A stretch of 64,000 nucleotides of DNA from Polyangiaceae bacterium (GTDB lineage: Bacteria > Myxococcota_A > Polyangia > Polyangiales > Polyangiaceae): the NCBI GenBank assembly GCA_009780955.1, contig WQZB01000004.1, positions 52,546-116,545 of the forward strand, in the 5' to 3' direction. The notes below the pieces were generated by a model. That model worked only from the letters and a program-made list of their open reading frames with translations, was not told the DNA's origin and did no database searches. Shown one piece after another: positions 49,855 to 59,575 of the stretch (position 1 is its first letter; every line of letters begins with the position of its first letter). The position numbers and the translations under genes were made by a program.

Positions 49855-51152
49855 GGCTTACGCGTTATGACGATATGCCCGTGCCCGTTGTTGTCCGGAT
49901 AGCCGTAGCGAAACGGCAACGGATCGCTGCCCTTGAACAGATCGCGAAAGTCGGCCGCGTCGTGGTTGTTCACGGTGCCGAACGGCTCGGGCCACTCGAA
50001 TTGGCCGTAGACATCTTGCACGAAGCCATATTTCTTTGCGATGCGCGGCGGCACGCCCGTGGTGTCGGATATCATCCAGCTCGTGTGCGTCATGAGCCAA
50101 TCGCGCAAAATGGAGAAATTTTCATCGTCCCAAAGCAGGTGGCTCGCTGCTTTGGTCATGGCGGATACTTCCGTGTGCTTGTTTAGATAATTGAGGAAGA
50201 ATGGCTTTTTCGTCACATTTTTGTTCGATAAATCGAAAGCGATATGGCGCAGCACTCGAACGTTTGCATCATTCGGCTCTTTGAAGCGAATTTCGGCGTT
50301 CGCAAAGGGTCCTGCGCGCCCAGACTTTCCTGCTTTCACGGCTTGCTCAATTTCGTCGTCCGTCAGCCAATGAAATGCGCCGTCGTCGTCGATTGTAAAA
50401 TAGCGCAGCGTCACGGGCACAGCGCCGTGAAGGGCGAGAGCGGCCATTGGAAAGGCAATTTCGCCCGGAATCGCACCGTGTGATTCGATATCGAGGTTGA
50501 GCGTTCGGCTGTGCGCTTTCAAGAAAAGCTTGCCGAGGTGATCGCGCAGCTTGGCAAGTTCGCGTGAAAGTCGCGTCGAGTCCACCTTGAGAATGCCGCG
50601 CACATCGCCGGCGATCTCGAGCGAGATGGTCGTGATCTCGTTCGCGTTGGGATAGGTGGCAAGCGCGCCCACCAGATCTCCGCCACCAAAAGGATAAACC
50701 ACTACGCTCGGAGTGCTCGGCGGTCGAATTTTCTCGATGAATGGCATGGCAACGTCGAGCCAATCTTTCTTGAACTCGGCGTAGTCTGCCTCGAGAGCCG
50801 CGCAGTGCGCGTCGACAATCTCCTTGTCGATATTCGGCGGAATGAATGCGTCGTCGCCACCACAACCAGCAACGCGGAAAGCCGCCTGCACTTCTTTCGT
50901 GTAAAGTGCACCTTCAAGCCCTTCCGACGTGATTTGTGGCGCGACCGGCGGCGTAACTTGTGGCGTGGCTTGCTCAGGGGCGTCGGCGATCGCTTCCTTC
51001 GCGTTTTTTGCTTCTGTCGAGTCTGCGGATGCATCGGTGGATGCCGAGCCTTCTCGTTGGTCGGAACGATGCGACTTGCAGCCAACTTCGCAGGCCATCG
51101 CAAAGCCCGCTGCCGCGCAAAAAATCAAAGCGGAGCGAAAAGCAAAGATCAT
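49851..51152 (-). CDS. Hypothetical lipoprotein (433 residues)
   Basis: Signal peptide MIFAFRSALIFCAAAGFAMA then Cys (FAMAC), followed by a Ser/Ala/Glu/Pro linker and a large globular domain: GGGDLVGALATYPNANEITT, KAHSRTLNLDIESHGAIPGE, HLLWDDENFSILRDWLMTHT and a C-terminal PFRYGYPDNNGHGHIVITRK. No family named with confidence. ATG at 51152 gives a proper signal peptide; the frame is open to 51191, overlapping the upstream enoyl-CoA hydratase gene by 16 bases. Confidence 0.75.
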   Translation of the reverse strand: MIFAFRSALIFCAAAGFAMACEVGCKSHRSDQREGSASTDASADSTEAKNAKEAIADAPEQATPQVTPPVAPQITSEGLEGALYTKEVQAAFRVAGCGGDDAFIPPNIDKEIVDAHCAALEADYAEFKKDWLDVAMPFIEKIRPPSTPSVVVYPFGGGDLVGALATYPNANEITTISLEIAGDVRGILKVDSTRLSRELAKLRDHLGKLFLKAHSRTLNLDIESHGAIPGEIAFPMAALALHGAVPVTLRYFTIDDDGAFHWLTDDEIEQAVKAGKSGRAGPFANAEIRFKEPNDANVRVLRHIAFDLSNKNVTKKPFFLNYLNKHTEVSAMTKAASHLLWDDENFSILRDWLMTHTSWMISDTTGVPPRIAKKYGFVQDVYGQFEWPEPFGTVNNHDAADFRDLFKGSDPLPFRYGYPDNNGHGHIVITRKP

Positions 51153-51175
51153 ACACTGTTTCCATTTAGCTTTAG

Positions 51176-51955
51176 CTAGCGATCGAGCCAACGCGCTTGA
51201 CGTCGCTCGAAAAACGCTTCGACGGCCTCGCTGTGATCGGCTCCGCTCCAGGTGGTTGCGAAGAGTTGGCGTTCGAGTGCGCGAACGTCGTCAGCACCTG
51301 TCGCGGCGGCACGCACGAGGCGCTTCATCTCGGCGATGGCCGAGGGTGATCCAAGCGCCACGTCAGCGGCCCATGCCATGGCAACTTCGAGCGCGTGATC
51401 GTCATCGGTCACTTCGTCGACGAGGCCAAGGACTTTGGCTTGCTCGGCCGTGAGCTCGTGGCCGGCGTAAAGCAAACGTGCGGCAGTGCCCACCGAGACA
51501 CTTGCAAGCAGGCGCGCGGCCGTTCCCCATGCCGTTGTCACGCCCATGCGTACTTGCTTGAACGAGATCGTTGCACGCACAGCCGCAATGCGCATATCGC
51601 ACGCCATGGCGAGCTCGGCACCGCCGCCAATGGCAGGGCCCGGCAACGCGCAGAGAACAGGAAAAGGAAGACGTGTGATCGCGTGGCAAAGATGCCAGCC
51701 AAGATCGCTGAAGCGCTCTGCTTCTTCGTGCGAATTCTTCTCGCGAAGCTCGCGCAAATCTCCGCCAGACACGAACACTTGCCCGGCGCCCGTAAGCACG
51801 GCGGCACGCACGGTCACGTCGCGGTTTGCTTCTTCGATGGCTTGGGCGAGCGCGGCGATCGTTTTGTGATCGAGCGCGTTTTTTGCGGCCGGTCGGTCAA
51901 TCGTCCAAACTACGACATTGCCTTGGCGTTCGATGTGCAGCATGGCTTTTTTCAT
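51176..51955 (-). CDS. Enoyl-CoA hydratase/isomerase family protein
   Basis: A 259-residue crotonase: VVWTIDRPAAKNALDHKTIA, the oxyanion-hole region GAGQVFVSGGDLRELREKN and LPGPAIGGGAELAMACDMRI, then FKQVRMGVTTAWGTAARLLA. In hydratases two Glu act as acid/base; here the first is in GGGAEL and the second position reads in VRMGVTTA, where Glu is absent, so the exact reaction is uncertain. Its ATG overlaps the stop of the RimK-like gene (ATGA). Confidence 0.9.
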   Translation of the reverse strand: MKKAMLHIERQGNVVVWTIDRPAAKNALDHKTIAALAQAIEEANRDVTVRAAVLTGAGQVFVSGGDLRELREKNSHEEAERFSDLGWHLCHAITRLPFPVLCALPGPAIGGGAELAMACDMRIAAVRATISFKQVRMGVTTAWGTAARLLASVSVGTAARLLYAGHELTAEQAKVLGLVDEVTDDDHALEVAMAWAADVALGSPSAIAEMKRLVRAAATGADDVRALERQLFATTWSGADHSEAVEAFFERRQARWLDR

Positions 51956-52992
51956 CCGCCCGTGCGCAAACGTCGTGGCGGGGCGACTTCGCGACTGCTT
52001 TTGCCGCCATCCTTGTTGGGCTCGCTGCGCTCGTGACGAAGGCGCGTCGCACGCTGTTCGGCCTCGACAACGCTGTCGCGGTCGCGTTGCGAGCGGCGCT
52101 TTCGGCGCTTTCGGCGGCGCGCAAGAAAGCGCTCGGCGTGGGCAACGATGGCACCGGCAACGTCGAGCCCGCTGGTGCGCTCAATGCCCTCGAGCCCGGG
52201 GGAACTGTTGATCTCGAGGATTTTCGGGCCGTCGCTTCCTTCGAGGATGTCGACACCGGCAACCTCGAGACCCATCACTTTCACCGCGGCAATGGCCGCA
52301 TGCCGATAGCGATTCGGCAGCTCGACGCTCACGCCAAGCCCACCGCGGTGCAAGTTCGAGCGAAACTCGCCTTTCTTCGCCTGACGCCGCATGGCTGCGA
52401 TCACCCGTCCGCCTACGACGATGGCGCGGTAGTCACGTCCTTTCGACTCGGCGATGTACTCTTGCAAAATGATGTCTTGGCCCATGGCCCAAAGCGTTTC
52501 AAGAAGCGACGTCACCGCTTGCGGCGTTTCGGCGATCATGGTTCCGATGCCTTGAGTGCCCTGCTGAAGCTTCACAATGGCGGGCGTGCCCCCAACGAAT
52601 GTGAGCGCGGCATCGACCGAGTCGGGAGTTCTCGCACACACGGTTTTGGGAACGTCGATGTCTTTCTTGGTGAGAAGCTGCATCGAGCGGAGCTTGTCGC
52701 GCGAGCGGGCAATAGCAATGGCGTTGTTGAGAACGGGCACGCCCATCATGTCGAACTGCCGCACCACGGCGAGCCCGTAATTCGTGATCGACGCGCCAAT
52801 GCGCGGCACAACCATGTCGACCGGCGGCAGCAAGCGATCGCCCACGAACATGGCGGGGCGACCGCGCGAGATAACAATTTGTATGTCGAGCGGATCGGCC
52901 ACGATAACGTGGTGATCGCGCGCACGTGCGGCAAGAACGAGACGACTCGTAGAGTAAAGGCCCGCATTTCGAGAAAGAACAAGCAGATGCAC
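51952..52992 (-). CDS. rimK: RimK-family ATP-grasp ligase
   Basis: A 346-residue ATP-grasp enzyme with PRIGASITNYGLAVVRQFDM, NNAIAIARSRDKLRSMQLLT, PAIVKLQQGTQGIGTMIAET, IILQEYIAESKGRDYRAIVV, NLHRGGLGVSVELPNRYR and the metal site EVAGVDILEGSDGPKILEIN. RimK adds glutamates to ribosomal protein S6. The last 50 residues are an unusual Arg/Lys-rich tail (FLARRRKRRKRRSQRDRDS). It is coupled with the enoyl-CoA hydratase gene. Confidence 0.92.
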   Translation of the reverse strand: MHLLVLSRNAGLYSTSRLVLAARARDHHVIVADPLDIQIVISRGRPAMFVGDRLLPPVDMVVPRIGASITNYGLAVVRQFDMMGVPVLNNAIAIARSRDKLRSMQLLTKKDIDVPKTVCARTPDSVDAALTFVGGTPAIVKLQQGTQGIGTMIAETPQAVTSLLETLWAMGQDIILQEYIAESKGRDYRAIVVGGRVIAAMRRQAKKGEFRSNLHRGGLGVSVELPNRYRHAAIAAVKVMGLEVAGVDILEGSDGPKILEINSSPGLEGIERTSGLDVAGAIVAHAERFLARRRKRRKRRSQRDRDSVVEAEQRATRLRHERSEPNKDGGKSSREVAPPRRLRTGG

Positions 52993-53161
52993 GAGATGTG
53001 CGGATCCTCTAGTACCTGGACACTGTGGCGTCGACCGGTTCGTTTTTTACCCCGCGACAAGCGAGGGGATGAATGGGCGCGTAGGTAAGCCCGCGAGCAA
53101 AAGCAAAGCGCAAGCACCGGAGATCTGGACGGCCGAGCGGCCCCTGGTACCGTGCGAAGCG

Positions 53162-54076
53162 ATGGATCGACCTGCGACGAGGCCAACAGCAAAGGTGCCG
53201 ACACGTGGCTCGTCGCACGATGACGATGATGATCTCGACCTGCCCCCACTCGACGGTGCCCCACTCGACAGCGAAGAAGAGAACGAGATAGCGGGCGAGA
53301 TTGACGATCCCGCAAGCCCCTCAAGCGCGGCCGACGCATTCGACGATGCCACGGCCGATGGTCCGATCGATTTCGCTGTCGACGGCGACGAAGGCGGTTG
53401 GCTCGATGACACCGACTGCTCACAAACGCTAGACGTGGGCGCCTTTGATCTCGCTTTGGGTCCGGAAGAAAGCCTCATCGACGACGACGAATCCGATGCG
53501 GATAAAGCCGCGGGCAACGACGACGTTGCTTGTGCGAGCGAACCGTCCCTCGTCACCGACGGGGGCGAAGAGGGGCCGCTTGCCGAAGACGACGAGCTGC
53601 GCGAAGAAGATCTTCCAGCGCTCGATGCCGACGACGGCGACGAAATCTCGAATGATATCCTATTCGATCGGGTCATCGTTGCCGACAACGAAGAGCTTCG
53701 CTGGGACGATCGCGCCTGGGCGCGCATGCCATTTGCCGAAACGCTGTGCAATGGCGCGGCCTACGAAAGCGATTCGCTCGCTGCATCGTGCGAGCCGGGC
53801 GACGAGAAAAACCCGCGCGACGCAACATGGCGGCGTCTCGAAGAAACCGGCGGCGTCACGGCGGCAGCCATCGTTCCAGGCGGCAGCGCAGTCGTCGCGA
53901 TAGAGCAGCTGTCGCGCGTGCTTCTCGTGCGCATCTTGCCGGACGGTATTGCGCGCATCATCGCCGAGATGGATGACGACGAATCGATTCGTGTCACGGC
54001 GCTTCATTGGGACGCTGCGCGCGGATGCCTCATCGCAATAGGGCCTTTTGGCACGCAAGGGTTTCAGCCGGTTTAA
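53162..54076 (+). CDS. Acidic hypothetical protein
   Basis: About 304 residues. The first 200 are strongly acidic and low in order (SSHDDDDDLDLPPLDGAPLD; repeated Asp/Glu clusters). The last 100 resemble the first blades of a beta-propeller (TAAAIVPGGSAVVAIEQLSR and ALHWDAARGCLIAIGPFGTQ) and stop abruptly at GFQPV, so a longer ancestor is possible. The ATG at 53162 is preferred; the frame is open to 53069. No family recognised. Confidence 0.6.
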   Translation: MDRPATRPTAKVPTRGSSHDDDDDLDLPPLDGAPLDSEEENEIAGEIDDPASPSSAADAFDDATADGPIDFAVDGDEGGWLDDTDCSQTLDVGAFDLALGPEESLIDDDESDADKAAGNDDVACASEPSLVTDGGEEGPLAEDDELREEDLPALDADDGDEISNDILFDRVIVADNEELRWDDRAWARMPFAETLCNGAAYESDSLAASCEPGDEKNPRDATWRRLEETGGVTAAAIVPGGSAVVAIEQLSRVLLVRILPDGIARIIAEMDDDESIRVTALHWDAARGCLIAIGPFGTQGFQPV

Positions 54077-54120
54077 TTTTCGCGATCTCGGAACGAGGCG
54101 GCGCGAGTATCGTAAGCTCA

Positions 54121-54816
54121 ATGATTCGCCTTTACACCTGGCCCACACCGAATGGTCACAAGGTGCACATTGCGCTCGAAGAGCTCGGGGTGCCGTACGA
54201 AGTTGTACCGGTGAACATTGGTGCGGGCGACCAGTTCAAGCCCGAATTTCTCGCCATCACGCCAAACCATCGCATTCCTGCAATCGTCGATACGGACGGT
54301 CCTGGAGGCGAGATGCCCTTGTTTGAATCGGGTGCCATTCTTCTTTACCTTGCCGAAAAAACCGGCGGGCTTTTGCCCAAATCGCCGCGAGCGCGCGCCT
54401 TGGCGATTCAGTGGCTGATGTTCCAGATGGCGGGAATTGGACCCATGTTCGGCCAACAGGGTCACTTCCTTTTCTACGCACAAGAGAAGCACCCGTACGC
54501 CATCGAGCGATATTCGAACGAAGTTCGGCGCTTGCTTGGTGTTCTCGACAAGCGGCTTGCCGCAGCCGCATACCTCGCCGGCGACGAGTACTCCGTCTGT
54601 GACATTGCAACGTTCCCTTGGCTGCGCAACCTCGAAGCGCGCGGTGTCGATGTTGGCAAAGACTTCCCGAACATCAAGCGGTGGTTCGACCTCGTTGGCG
54701 CGCGCCCGGCCGTCCAGCGAGGTCTTGCGGTGCTCGCCGACAAGACCCGCAAGGGCCCCCCCACCGACGAAGAACGAGAGAACCTTTTCGGCAAAAAGCA
54801 GCAGCATCCGCGTTGA
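54121..54816 (+). CDS. Glutathione S-transferase, YfcG/Nu-class-like
   Basis: A 231-residue GST. N-terminal thioredoxin-like domain MIRLYTWPTPNGHKVHIALE with the Thr/Asn pair of Nu-class enzymes, PEFLAITPNHRIPAIVDTDG and SGAILLYLAEKTGGLLP. The C-terminal helical domain has GIGPMFGQQGHF, HPYAIERYSNEVRRLLGVLD and the N-capping box EYSVCDIATFPWL. It likely acts as a glutathione-dependent disulfide reductase. The upstream open frame from 54007 is not used. rlmE follows 16 bases later. Confidence 0.92.
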   Translation: MIRLYTWPTPNGHKVHIALEELGVPYEVVPVNIGAGDQFKPEFLAITPNHRIPAIVDTDGPGGEMPLFESGAILLYLAEKTGGLLPKSPRARALAIQWLMFQMAGIGPMFGQQGHFLFYAQEKHPYAIERYSNEVRRLLGVLDKRLAAAAYLAGDEYSVCDIATFPWLRNLEARGVDVGKDFPNIKRWFDLVGARPAVQRGLAVLADKTRKGPPTDEERENLFGKKQQHPR

Positions 54817-54832
54817 ACGCGTTGCGCAACAG

Positions 54833-55450
54833 ATGGCGAAGCACACGCGCAATCCCTACAAAGTGGCAGACCATTATACCCGCGAGGCCAAAAGCCGAGG
54901 GTATCCTGCGCGCAGTGTTTTCAAGCTCGAAGAAATCGACAAGCGACTCCGGCTGCTCAAGCCGGCGATGCGCGTGCTCGATCTCGGCGCGGCACCAGGC
55001 AGCTGGACGCTCTACGTTGCCCAAAAGGTTGGCGCGAAAGGACACGTGCTGGCAATCGATCAGACCCTGATCGAGGTGCCGCTTCCCGCACATGTGGTTT
55101 TTCTTCATGGCGACGCGCTCGCTTTGGAGAGCGACGCGCTTGCGACGTTCGCGCCGTACCATGTCGTTTTGTCGGACATGGCCCCGAGCACAACGGGCAA
55201 CCGGCTCGGCGATCAAACACGGAGCTACGAGCTTTTCACCCGAGCCCTATCGGTCGCTGAAAAGCTACTATTGCCTGGCGGCGCATTCGTCGGAAAAATT
55301 TTTATGGGCGAAGACTTTCAGAACGCAAAAGCGGAGATGAAAAAGGTTTTTCGCGACAGCCGCACGATGAAGCCCGAAGCCGCGCGCGCATCGAGCTACG
55401 AGATCTTTCTCGCTGGTCTCGATCGCAAGCGGACGGACGAGCTTTTTTGA
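54833..55450 (+). CDS. rlmE: 23S rRNA (uridine-2'-O)-methyltransferase RlmE/FtsJ
   Basis: A 205-residue SAM methyltransferase. K-D-K-E catalytic tetrad context: YPARSVFKLEEIDKRLRLLK, SAM site RVLDLGAAPGSWTLYVAQKV, DVVLSDMAP-like VVLSDMAPSTTGNR, GAFVGKIFMGEDFQNAKAEM and SSYEIFLAGLDR. It methylates U2552 of 23S rRNA and is heat-shock-linked. The frame is open long before the gene, but MAKHTRNPYKVADHYTREAK is the natural start. Confidence 0.94.
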   Translation: MAKHTRNPYKVADHYTREAKSRGYPARSVFKLEEIDKRLRLLKPAMRVLDLGAAPGSWTLYVAQKVGAKGHVLAIDQTLIEVPLPAHVVFLHGDALALESDALATFAPYHVVLSDMAPSTTGNRLGDQTRSYELFTRALSVAEKLLLPGGAFVGKIFMGEDFQNAKAEMKKVFRDSRTMKPEAARASSYEIFLAGLDRKRTDELF

Positions 55451-55488
55451 GGCGTGCGCCAGCGCTTTGCTTCCGGTAGTCTCGCCGC

Positions 55489-58400
55489 GTGTCGGTGGCC
55501 GCGTTCCATGGCCTTGTTGCAGGCCGTTTCGTCATCGACCGCGAGGTCGGGCGCGGTGGCGTGGGCATTGTGTATCATGCACACGACAAGGTGACGGCAC
55601 TGCCGGTGGCGCTCAAGGTCATCGCGATTCCCGGCGTCGACGCGAGCGAAGAGGCGCGCTTCGGTCGCGAAGGCCGCGTGCTCGCCGGGCTGACCCACCC
55701 GGGGATTGTGCGGGTCGTCGCGTTCGGGTTGCTGGAAGATGGGCATCCCTACATCGCGATGGAGTGGCTCGAAGGCGAAGACGTGGCCCATCGGCAAAAG
55801 CGTGCGCCACTCACTCTTGCTCAGGCTGTCGATATTGGGGCGCAGGTCGCTGATGCTCTTGCCTACGCGCACGGCGTTGGCATCGTGCATCGCGACATCA
55901 AACCGTCGAACGTGATCCTCATTGACGGCATTGGCAACGACACGACTGGCAAAGGCAACGCGGCCACGCTCGCGCCCACCTCGGCAGCAGCAGCATCGTC
56001 GCATGCAACGCTTTTGGCCAAGCTCGTCGACTTCGGCGTTGCTTCGGCCGAAGACGCGCGTCTCACACGCACCGGAGCCATCATCGGCACGCCCGCGTAT
56101 ATGGCGCCCGAGCAGGCACGCGGCGATGCCGAAGTCGACGCGCGCGCCGACATCTACGGCCTCGGTGCAACGCTCTTCGAAATGATTGCTGGCCGGCCTC
56201 CGCACGTGGGGCCAACGCCCATCGCCATTCTTGCGCGCCTGGTGACGACGCCAGCGCCGCGCCTGATGGAAATCTTCCCCGACGCGCCCATTTTGCTCGA
56301 CGAGCTCCTGAGCGCAATGCTCGCCATGCACCCGGACGACAGGCCTACGCGCGCGGCCGATGTCGCGCTCCGTCTTCGCGCCATCGCAGAGCAACTTGCC
56401 TCTGCATCGGCCAACACGCTTACGCAATCGCCCGATCTTGCACCAACGAGCTTCGGGGCAATCTCCATCTCAACGGTCAAACCTGGGGGTTCGAGACTCG
56501 TCACATCCATCCTTGCCACGCATGTCCCCAAGGGCCATCCACGCGCGCGTCTTCTTGCACACCTTCGTGCGCGCGGCGCCGAGGCAACCGAGCTTGGCGG
56601 CGACGCGATCGTCGCGCACCTCGGAGTCAAAAAGGCCTTGGGCGACGAGGCGACTCGCGCACTCGATTTGGGTCTGCGTCTTTGTCGCGCGGGATGCAGC
56701 GTTGGCGTTGCCACGGGGCGCTCGCGCATCGACCGAACGCGTCCAACCGGTGAGGTTGTCGACCGCGCGGCGGCGCTCGCACGCGATGCTGCGAGGGGTC
56801 AGGTTCTCGCCGATACAACGACGAGCGAGCTTGTGCGCGGCCGCTACGAGATCTCCGTCCGCCTCGACGGCACCGCGGTGGTTGGAGCAAAAACCACAGC
56901 CAAAAAAGAGGGCGCAGGCGGCTCGCCGTTCGTCGGGCGCGAAGCCGATCTGAGCCAGATTGTTAGCGCGTACGAGCGATGCCAAGAAGACAGAACACCC
57001 ATTGTCGTCACGATCAGCGGCCCGCCCGGCATCGGTAAAACAAGACTTCGAAGCGAAGCCATTGCGAGCATCAGCTCGCACGCGTCATCCGCCCGCATCG
57101 CGGTGGTGCGTGCCGAGTCGTTCGCAAAAAGTCACGCGCTCGGCATCATGGCCGACATTGCGCGCGCCCTTGCAGGCGTGGCCAAAGGCGCCCATCTCGG
57201 CGATGCCATCGCAGCCATCGACGCCGTCTTGGCCCACATCAAGGTGATTGGTCAGGGAACGCGGGAGCTCGTTGCAAGGCTCATGGCAAATCAGCCACTG
57301 CTCGGAGCGGTAGACGCACGGGCCGCCCGCGACGCAATCTGGATGGCGCTCACCGACATGGCACTTCGCGCGGCCGAGCAGGCGCCGCTGGTCATCTCAG
57401 TGGAAGATGCGCAGTGGGCAGACGTTGAAAGCCTTGCGTGGATCGATCACTTGCTCGGGCGCGCGGCAGGGCGCTCCATTTTCGTTTTGGCGACAGCACG
57501 GCCTACACTTTTTCGCGATGATCCGACACGTTTTTCGGGTCGCGATCACGTGCGCATCGAGCTGCGACCGCTAGCGCGTCGCACACTGCGCGCGATTGCC
57601 ACGGCCATTCTCGGTGACAAAGCGCAAGGCGAGCAGGGAGAGCATCTCGTCGAATCCATTTCCGCGCAAGCGGCCGGCTCTCCCCTGTTTGCCGAAGAGC
57701 TGGCGCGCCTCGCGCAGCAAGGGCGCGACGCCACGAGCGCTCCAACCATCGAGGCAGCCATTCAAGCGTCGCTCGACGCTCTCGACGAAGACGCGCGCGA
57801 CGCCGCCATGAAGCTCAGTGTCTTCGGGATGCAGGTGTGGGACGCGGGAATCGGCTCACTCGGCGTCACAAACGTGCCTGCGATGATGCGCGCGCTGACG
57901 AGCGCCGAGTTGCTCGTCGAGCAAGCAGAATCGCGGTTTTTCGGCACGCGCGAGTGGGCCTTCAAGCACGCCCTGACCCGCGACGTAGCGTACGCATCGC
58001 TGGGCGACGAAGAGCTCCGAGACTTGCACGCGCATGCAGGCCATTGGCTCGCGAAAATGGGCGAAGACGACGCCATCGTGGCGCGGCACCTCGAACTCGG
58101 TGGCGAGGCTGCGGACGCTGCGAATCACCTTGAAAAGGCAGCGCGGCGAGCGCTCGCCGCGAACGCACTTGGCGACGCCGTGAAGCTCGCCGAAAAGTCG
58201 CTCGCGTTCGCCGAAGACAAGGCGACGAGTTTCGCGCGCGCACAGCTTCTCGACGAGGCGTGGTCGCGTCTCGATGCCCGCGCAGGCGAGCGCGATACGG
58301 CCGTGCGCGCGATGCAAGAGGCGATTTACGACGATGCAAGCGAGGTCCGCGCCATGGGCGCGCGCGTTCGCTACGAAGATGCATGCGGCGGCGGTCCTGA

Positions 58401-59493
58401 CACGAGCTCGGGCCTCGAGGAGGTCATCGCGCGCGCGAAAAAGGCATGCCTGTTCGACGAAGAGGCCCGCAGCGCCGCGGCGCTCGCGGCTCGCTACGCC
58501 TTTGCCGGCGAGCTTAGCAAAGCAGCGGAATGGGCCGACGCGCTGCTCGACTTGTCGCGCACACAAGGGATTCCTGGCGCTGCAGTGGATGCATGGCAAA
58601 CGCTCGCAGTCGTTCGCCAGGCACGCGGCGACGTTGGCGCGGCGCTCGAGGCGCGTCGAAGCGCGGCGCGCGCAGCAGCCGAGGCCGGCCTAAAAACGAG
58701 CGAAGCAACGCTGACGATCAACGTTGGCTTTGCGCTCACTACCATGGGTGCAAAAGAAGAAGCGCGAGGCGCGATCGAAGACGGCATCGCGCTCGCCCAA
58801 GCCGTTGGTTCGCCGGGCACAGTGCGCCATGGGCAGATGAACTTGCTTTGCTGGGCAGCGACGTTCGGCTCGGATCCAGCGATTGACACGCTGCTTGCCG
58901 AGACACGCGCGTTCGCGGACGCTGCGGTGTCCGGTGGTTGGGTCCCTCACGACCGCGTAACGCTTGGCGTGCTCTATTACCGAGGTGCGGAGCTTCTTCG
59001 AGACGACAGCTGGCAGCTCGCTCGTGCGCCGGAAAGTGGAAGCCGCGGCGGGGATAATTGCGCTGAGTTGGCGCGCACGCTCCTCAAAACGGCAGCTGGC
59101 GGCTACCGCACAACGAAGATGCTCGACGTACTGCCTGTGGCACTAGGGCTTTGGGCCGAAGCCGAGCGGCGATGCGGTGAGCCAGAACGCGCGATGGAGC
59201 TCGCGACCGAAGCAGCAGGCCTGCTCGAGCGCGGTTCGCCAAGCTTGCTCAACGAAGCCCCGGTGTACCTTGCGTTGCATGATGCATGCTTCGACGTTGG
59301 GCAAATCGATACTGCGAAAGATGCCATTTTACGCGGCGTGCCTCGACTCGTCACACGCGTACACGGCTTGTCTGGAACGCCTTTCGCGAAAGAGTTCTTG
59401 ACGCGCCTGTCGTCGAACGCAGGACTGCTCGCTGCGGCAGAAGCGTATGGTCAGCTGCCTCCAGCGCTCCAAGCCATCCTCGAACGCGCATGA
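55489..59493 (+). CDS. Ser/Thr protein kinase fused to cyclase-like, AAA-type ATPase and TPR regions
   Basis: A 1,334-residue protein. Residues about 10-300 are a kinase: FVIDREVGRGGVGIVYHAHD, catalytic loop VHRDIKPSNVIL, a 30-residue insert, LVDFGVASAED and GTPAYMAPEQARGDAE. About 335-465 is a degenerate class III cyclase-like region (GGDAIVAHLGVKKALGDEAT, SVGVATGRSRI, VVDRAAALARDAARGQVLAD). About 480-770 is an ATPase (FVGREADLSQIV, ISGPPGIGKTRLRSEAIA, LVISVEDAQWAD). The rest is helical repeat. This matches PknK-like signalling proteins common in myxobacteria. GTG start at 55489. Confidence 0.92.
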   Translation: MSVAAFHGLVAGRFVIDREVGRGGVGIVYHAHDKVTALPVALKVIAIPGVDASEEARFGREGRVLAGLTHPGIVRVVAFGLLEDGHPYIAMEWLEGEDVAHRQKRAPLTLAQAVDIGAQVADALAYAHGVGIVHRDIKPSNVILIDGIGNDTTGKGNAATLAPTSAAAASSHATLLAKLVDFGVASAEDARLTRTGAIIGTPAYMAPEQARGDAEVDARADIYGLGATLFEMIAGRPPHVGPTPIAILARLVTTPAPRLMEIFPDAPILLDELLSAMLAMHPDDRPTRAADVALRLRAIAEQLASASANTLTQSPDLAPTSFGAISISTVKPGGSRLVTSILATHVPKGHPRARLLAHLRARGAEATELGGDAIVAHLGVKKALGDEATRALDLGLRLCRAGCSVGVATGRSRIDRTRPTGEVVDRAAALARDAARGQVLADTTTSELVRGRYEISVRLDGTAVVGAKTTAKKEGAGGSPFVGREADLSQIVSAYERCQEDRTPIVVTISGPPGIGKTRLRSEAIASISSHASSARIAVVRAESFAKSHALGIMADIARALAGVAKGAHLGDAIAAIDAVLAHIKVIGQGTRELVARLMANQPLLGAVDARAARDAIWMALTDMALRAAEQAPLVISVEDAQWADVESLAWIDHLLGRAAGRSIFVLATARPTLFRDDPTRFSGRDHVRIELRPLARRTLRAIATAILGDKAQGEQGEHLVESISAQAAGSPLFAEELARLAQQGRDATSAPTIEAAIQASLDALDEDARDAAMKLSVFGMQVWDAGIGSLGVTNVPAMMRALTSAELLVEQAESRFFGTREWAFKHALTRDVAYASLGDEELRDLHAHAGHWLAKMGEDDAIVARHLELGGEAADAANHLEKAARRALAANALGDAVKLAEKSLAFAEDKATSFARAQLLDEAWSRLDARAGERDTAVRAMQEAIYDDASEVRAMGARVRYEDACGGGPDTSSGLEEVIARAKKACLFDEEARSAAALAARYAFAGELSKAAEWADALLDLSRTQGIPGAAVDAWQTLAVVRQARGDVGAALEARRSAARAAAEAGLKTSEATLTINVGFALTTMGAKEEARGAIEDGIALAQAVGSPGTVRHGQMNLLCWAATFGSDPAIDTLLAETRAFADAAVSGGWVPHDRVTLGVLYYRGAELLRDDSWQLARAPESGSRGGDNCAELARTLLKTAAGGYRTTKMLDVLPVALGLWAEAERRCGEPERAMELATEAAGLLERGSPSLLNEAPVYLALHDACFDVGQIDTAKDAILRGVPRLVTRVHGLSGTPFAKEFLTRLSSNAGLLAAAEAYGQLPPALQAILERA

Positions 59494-59575
59494 CAAAACG
59501 CTGCGAAAACGTCGCATCTTTGTCTACCATTTAGATCTTGGCTTGGAGGCGTCCCTTGCGTACCGTGGGAGCGGA

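Noticed and set aside
51826..53088. Plus-strand 420-codon frame
   Set aside because: Antisense to enoyl-CoA hydratase and RimK-like genes.
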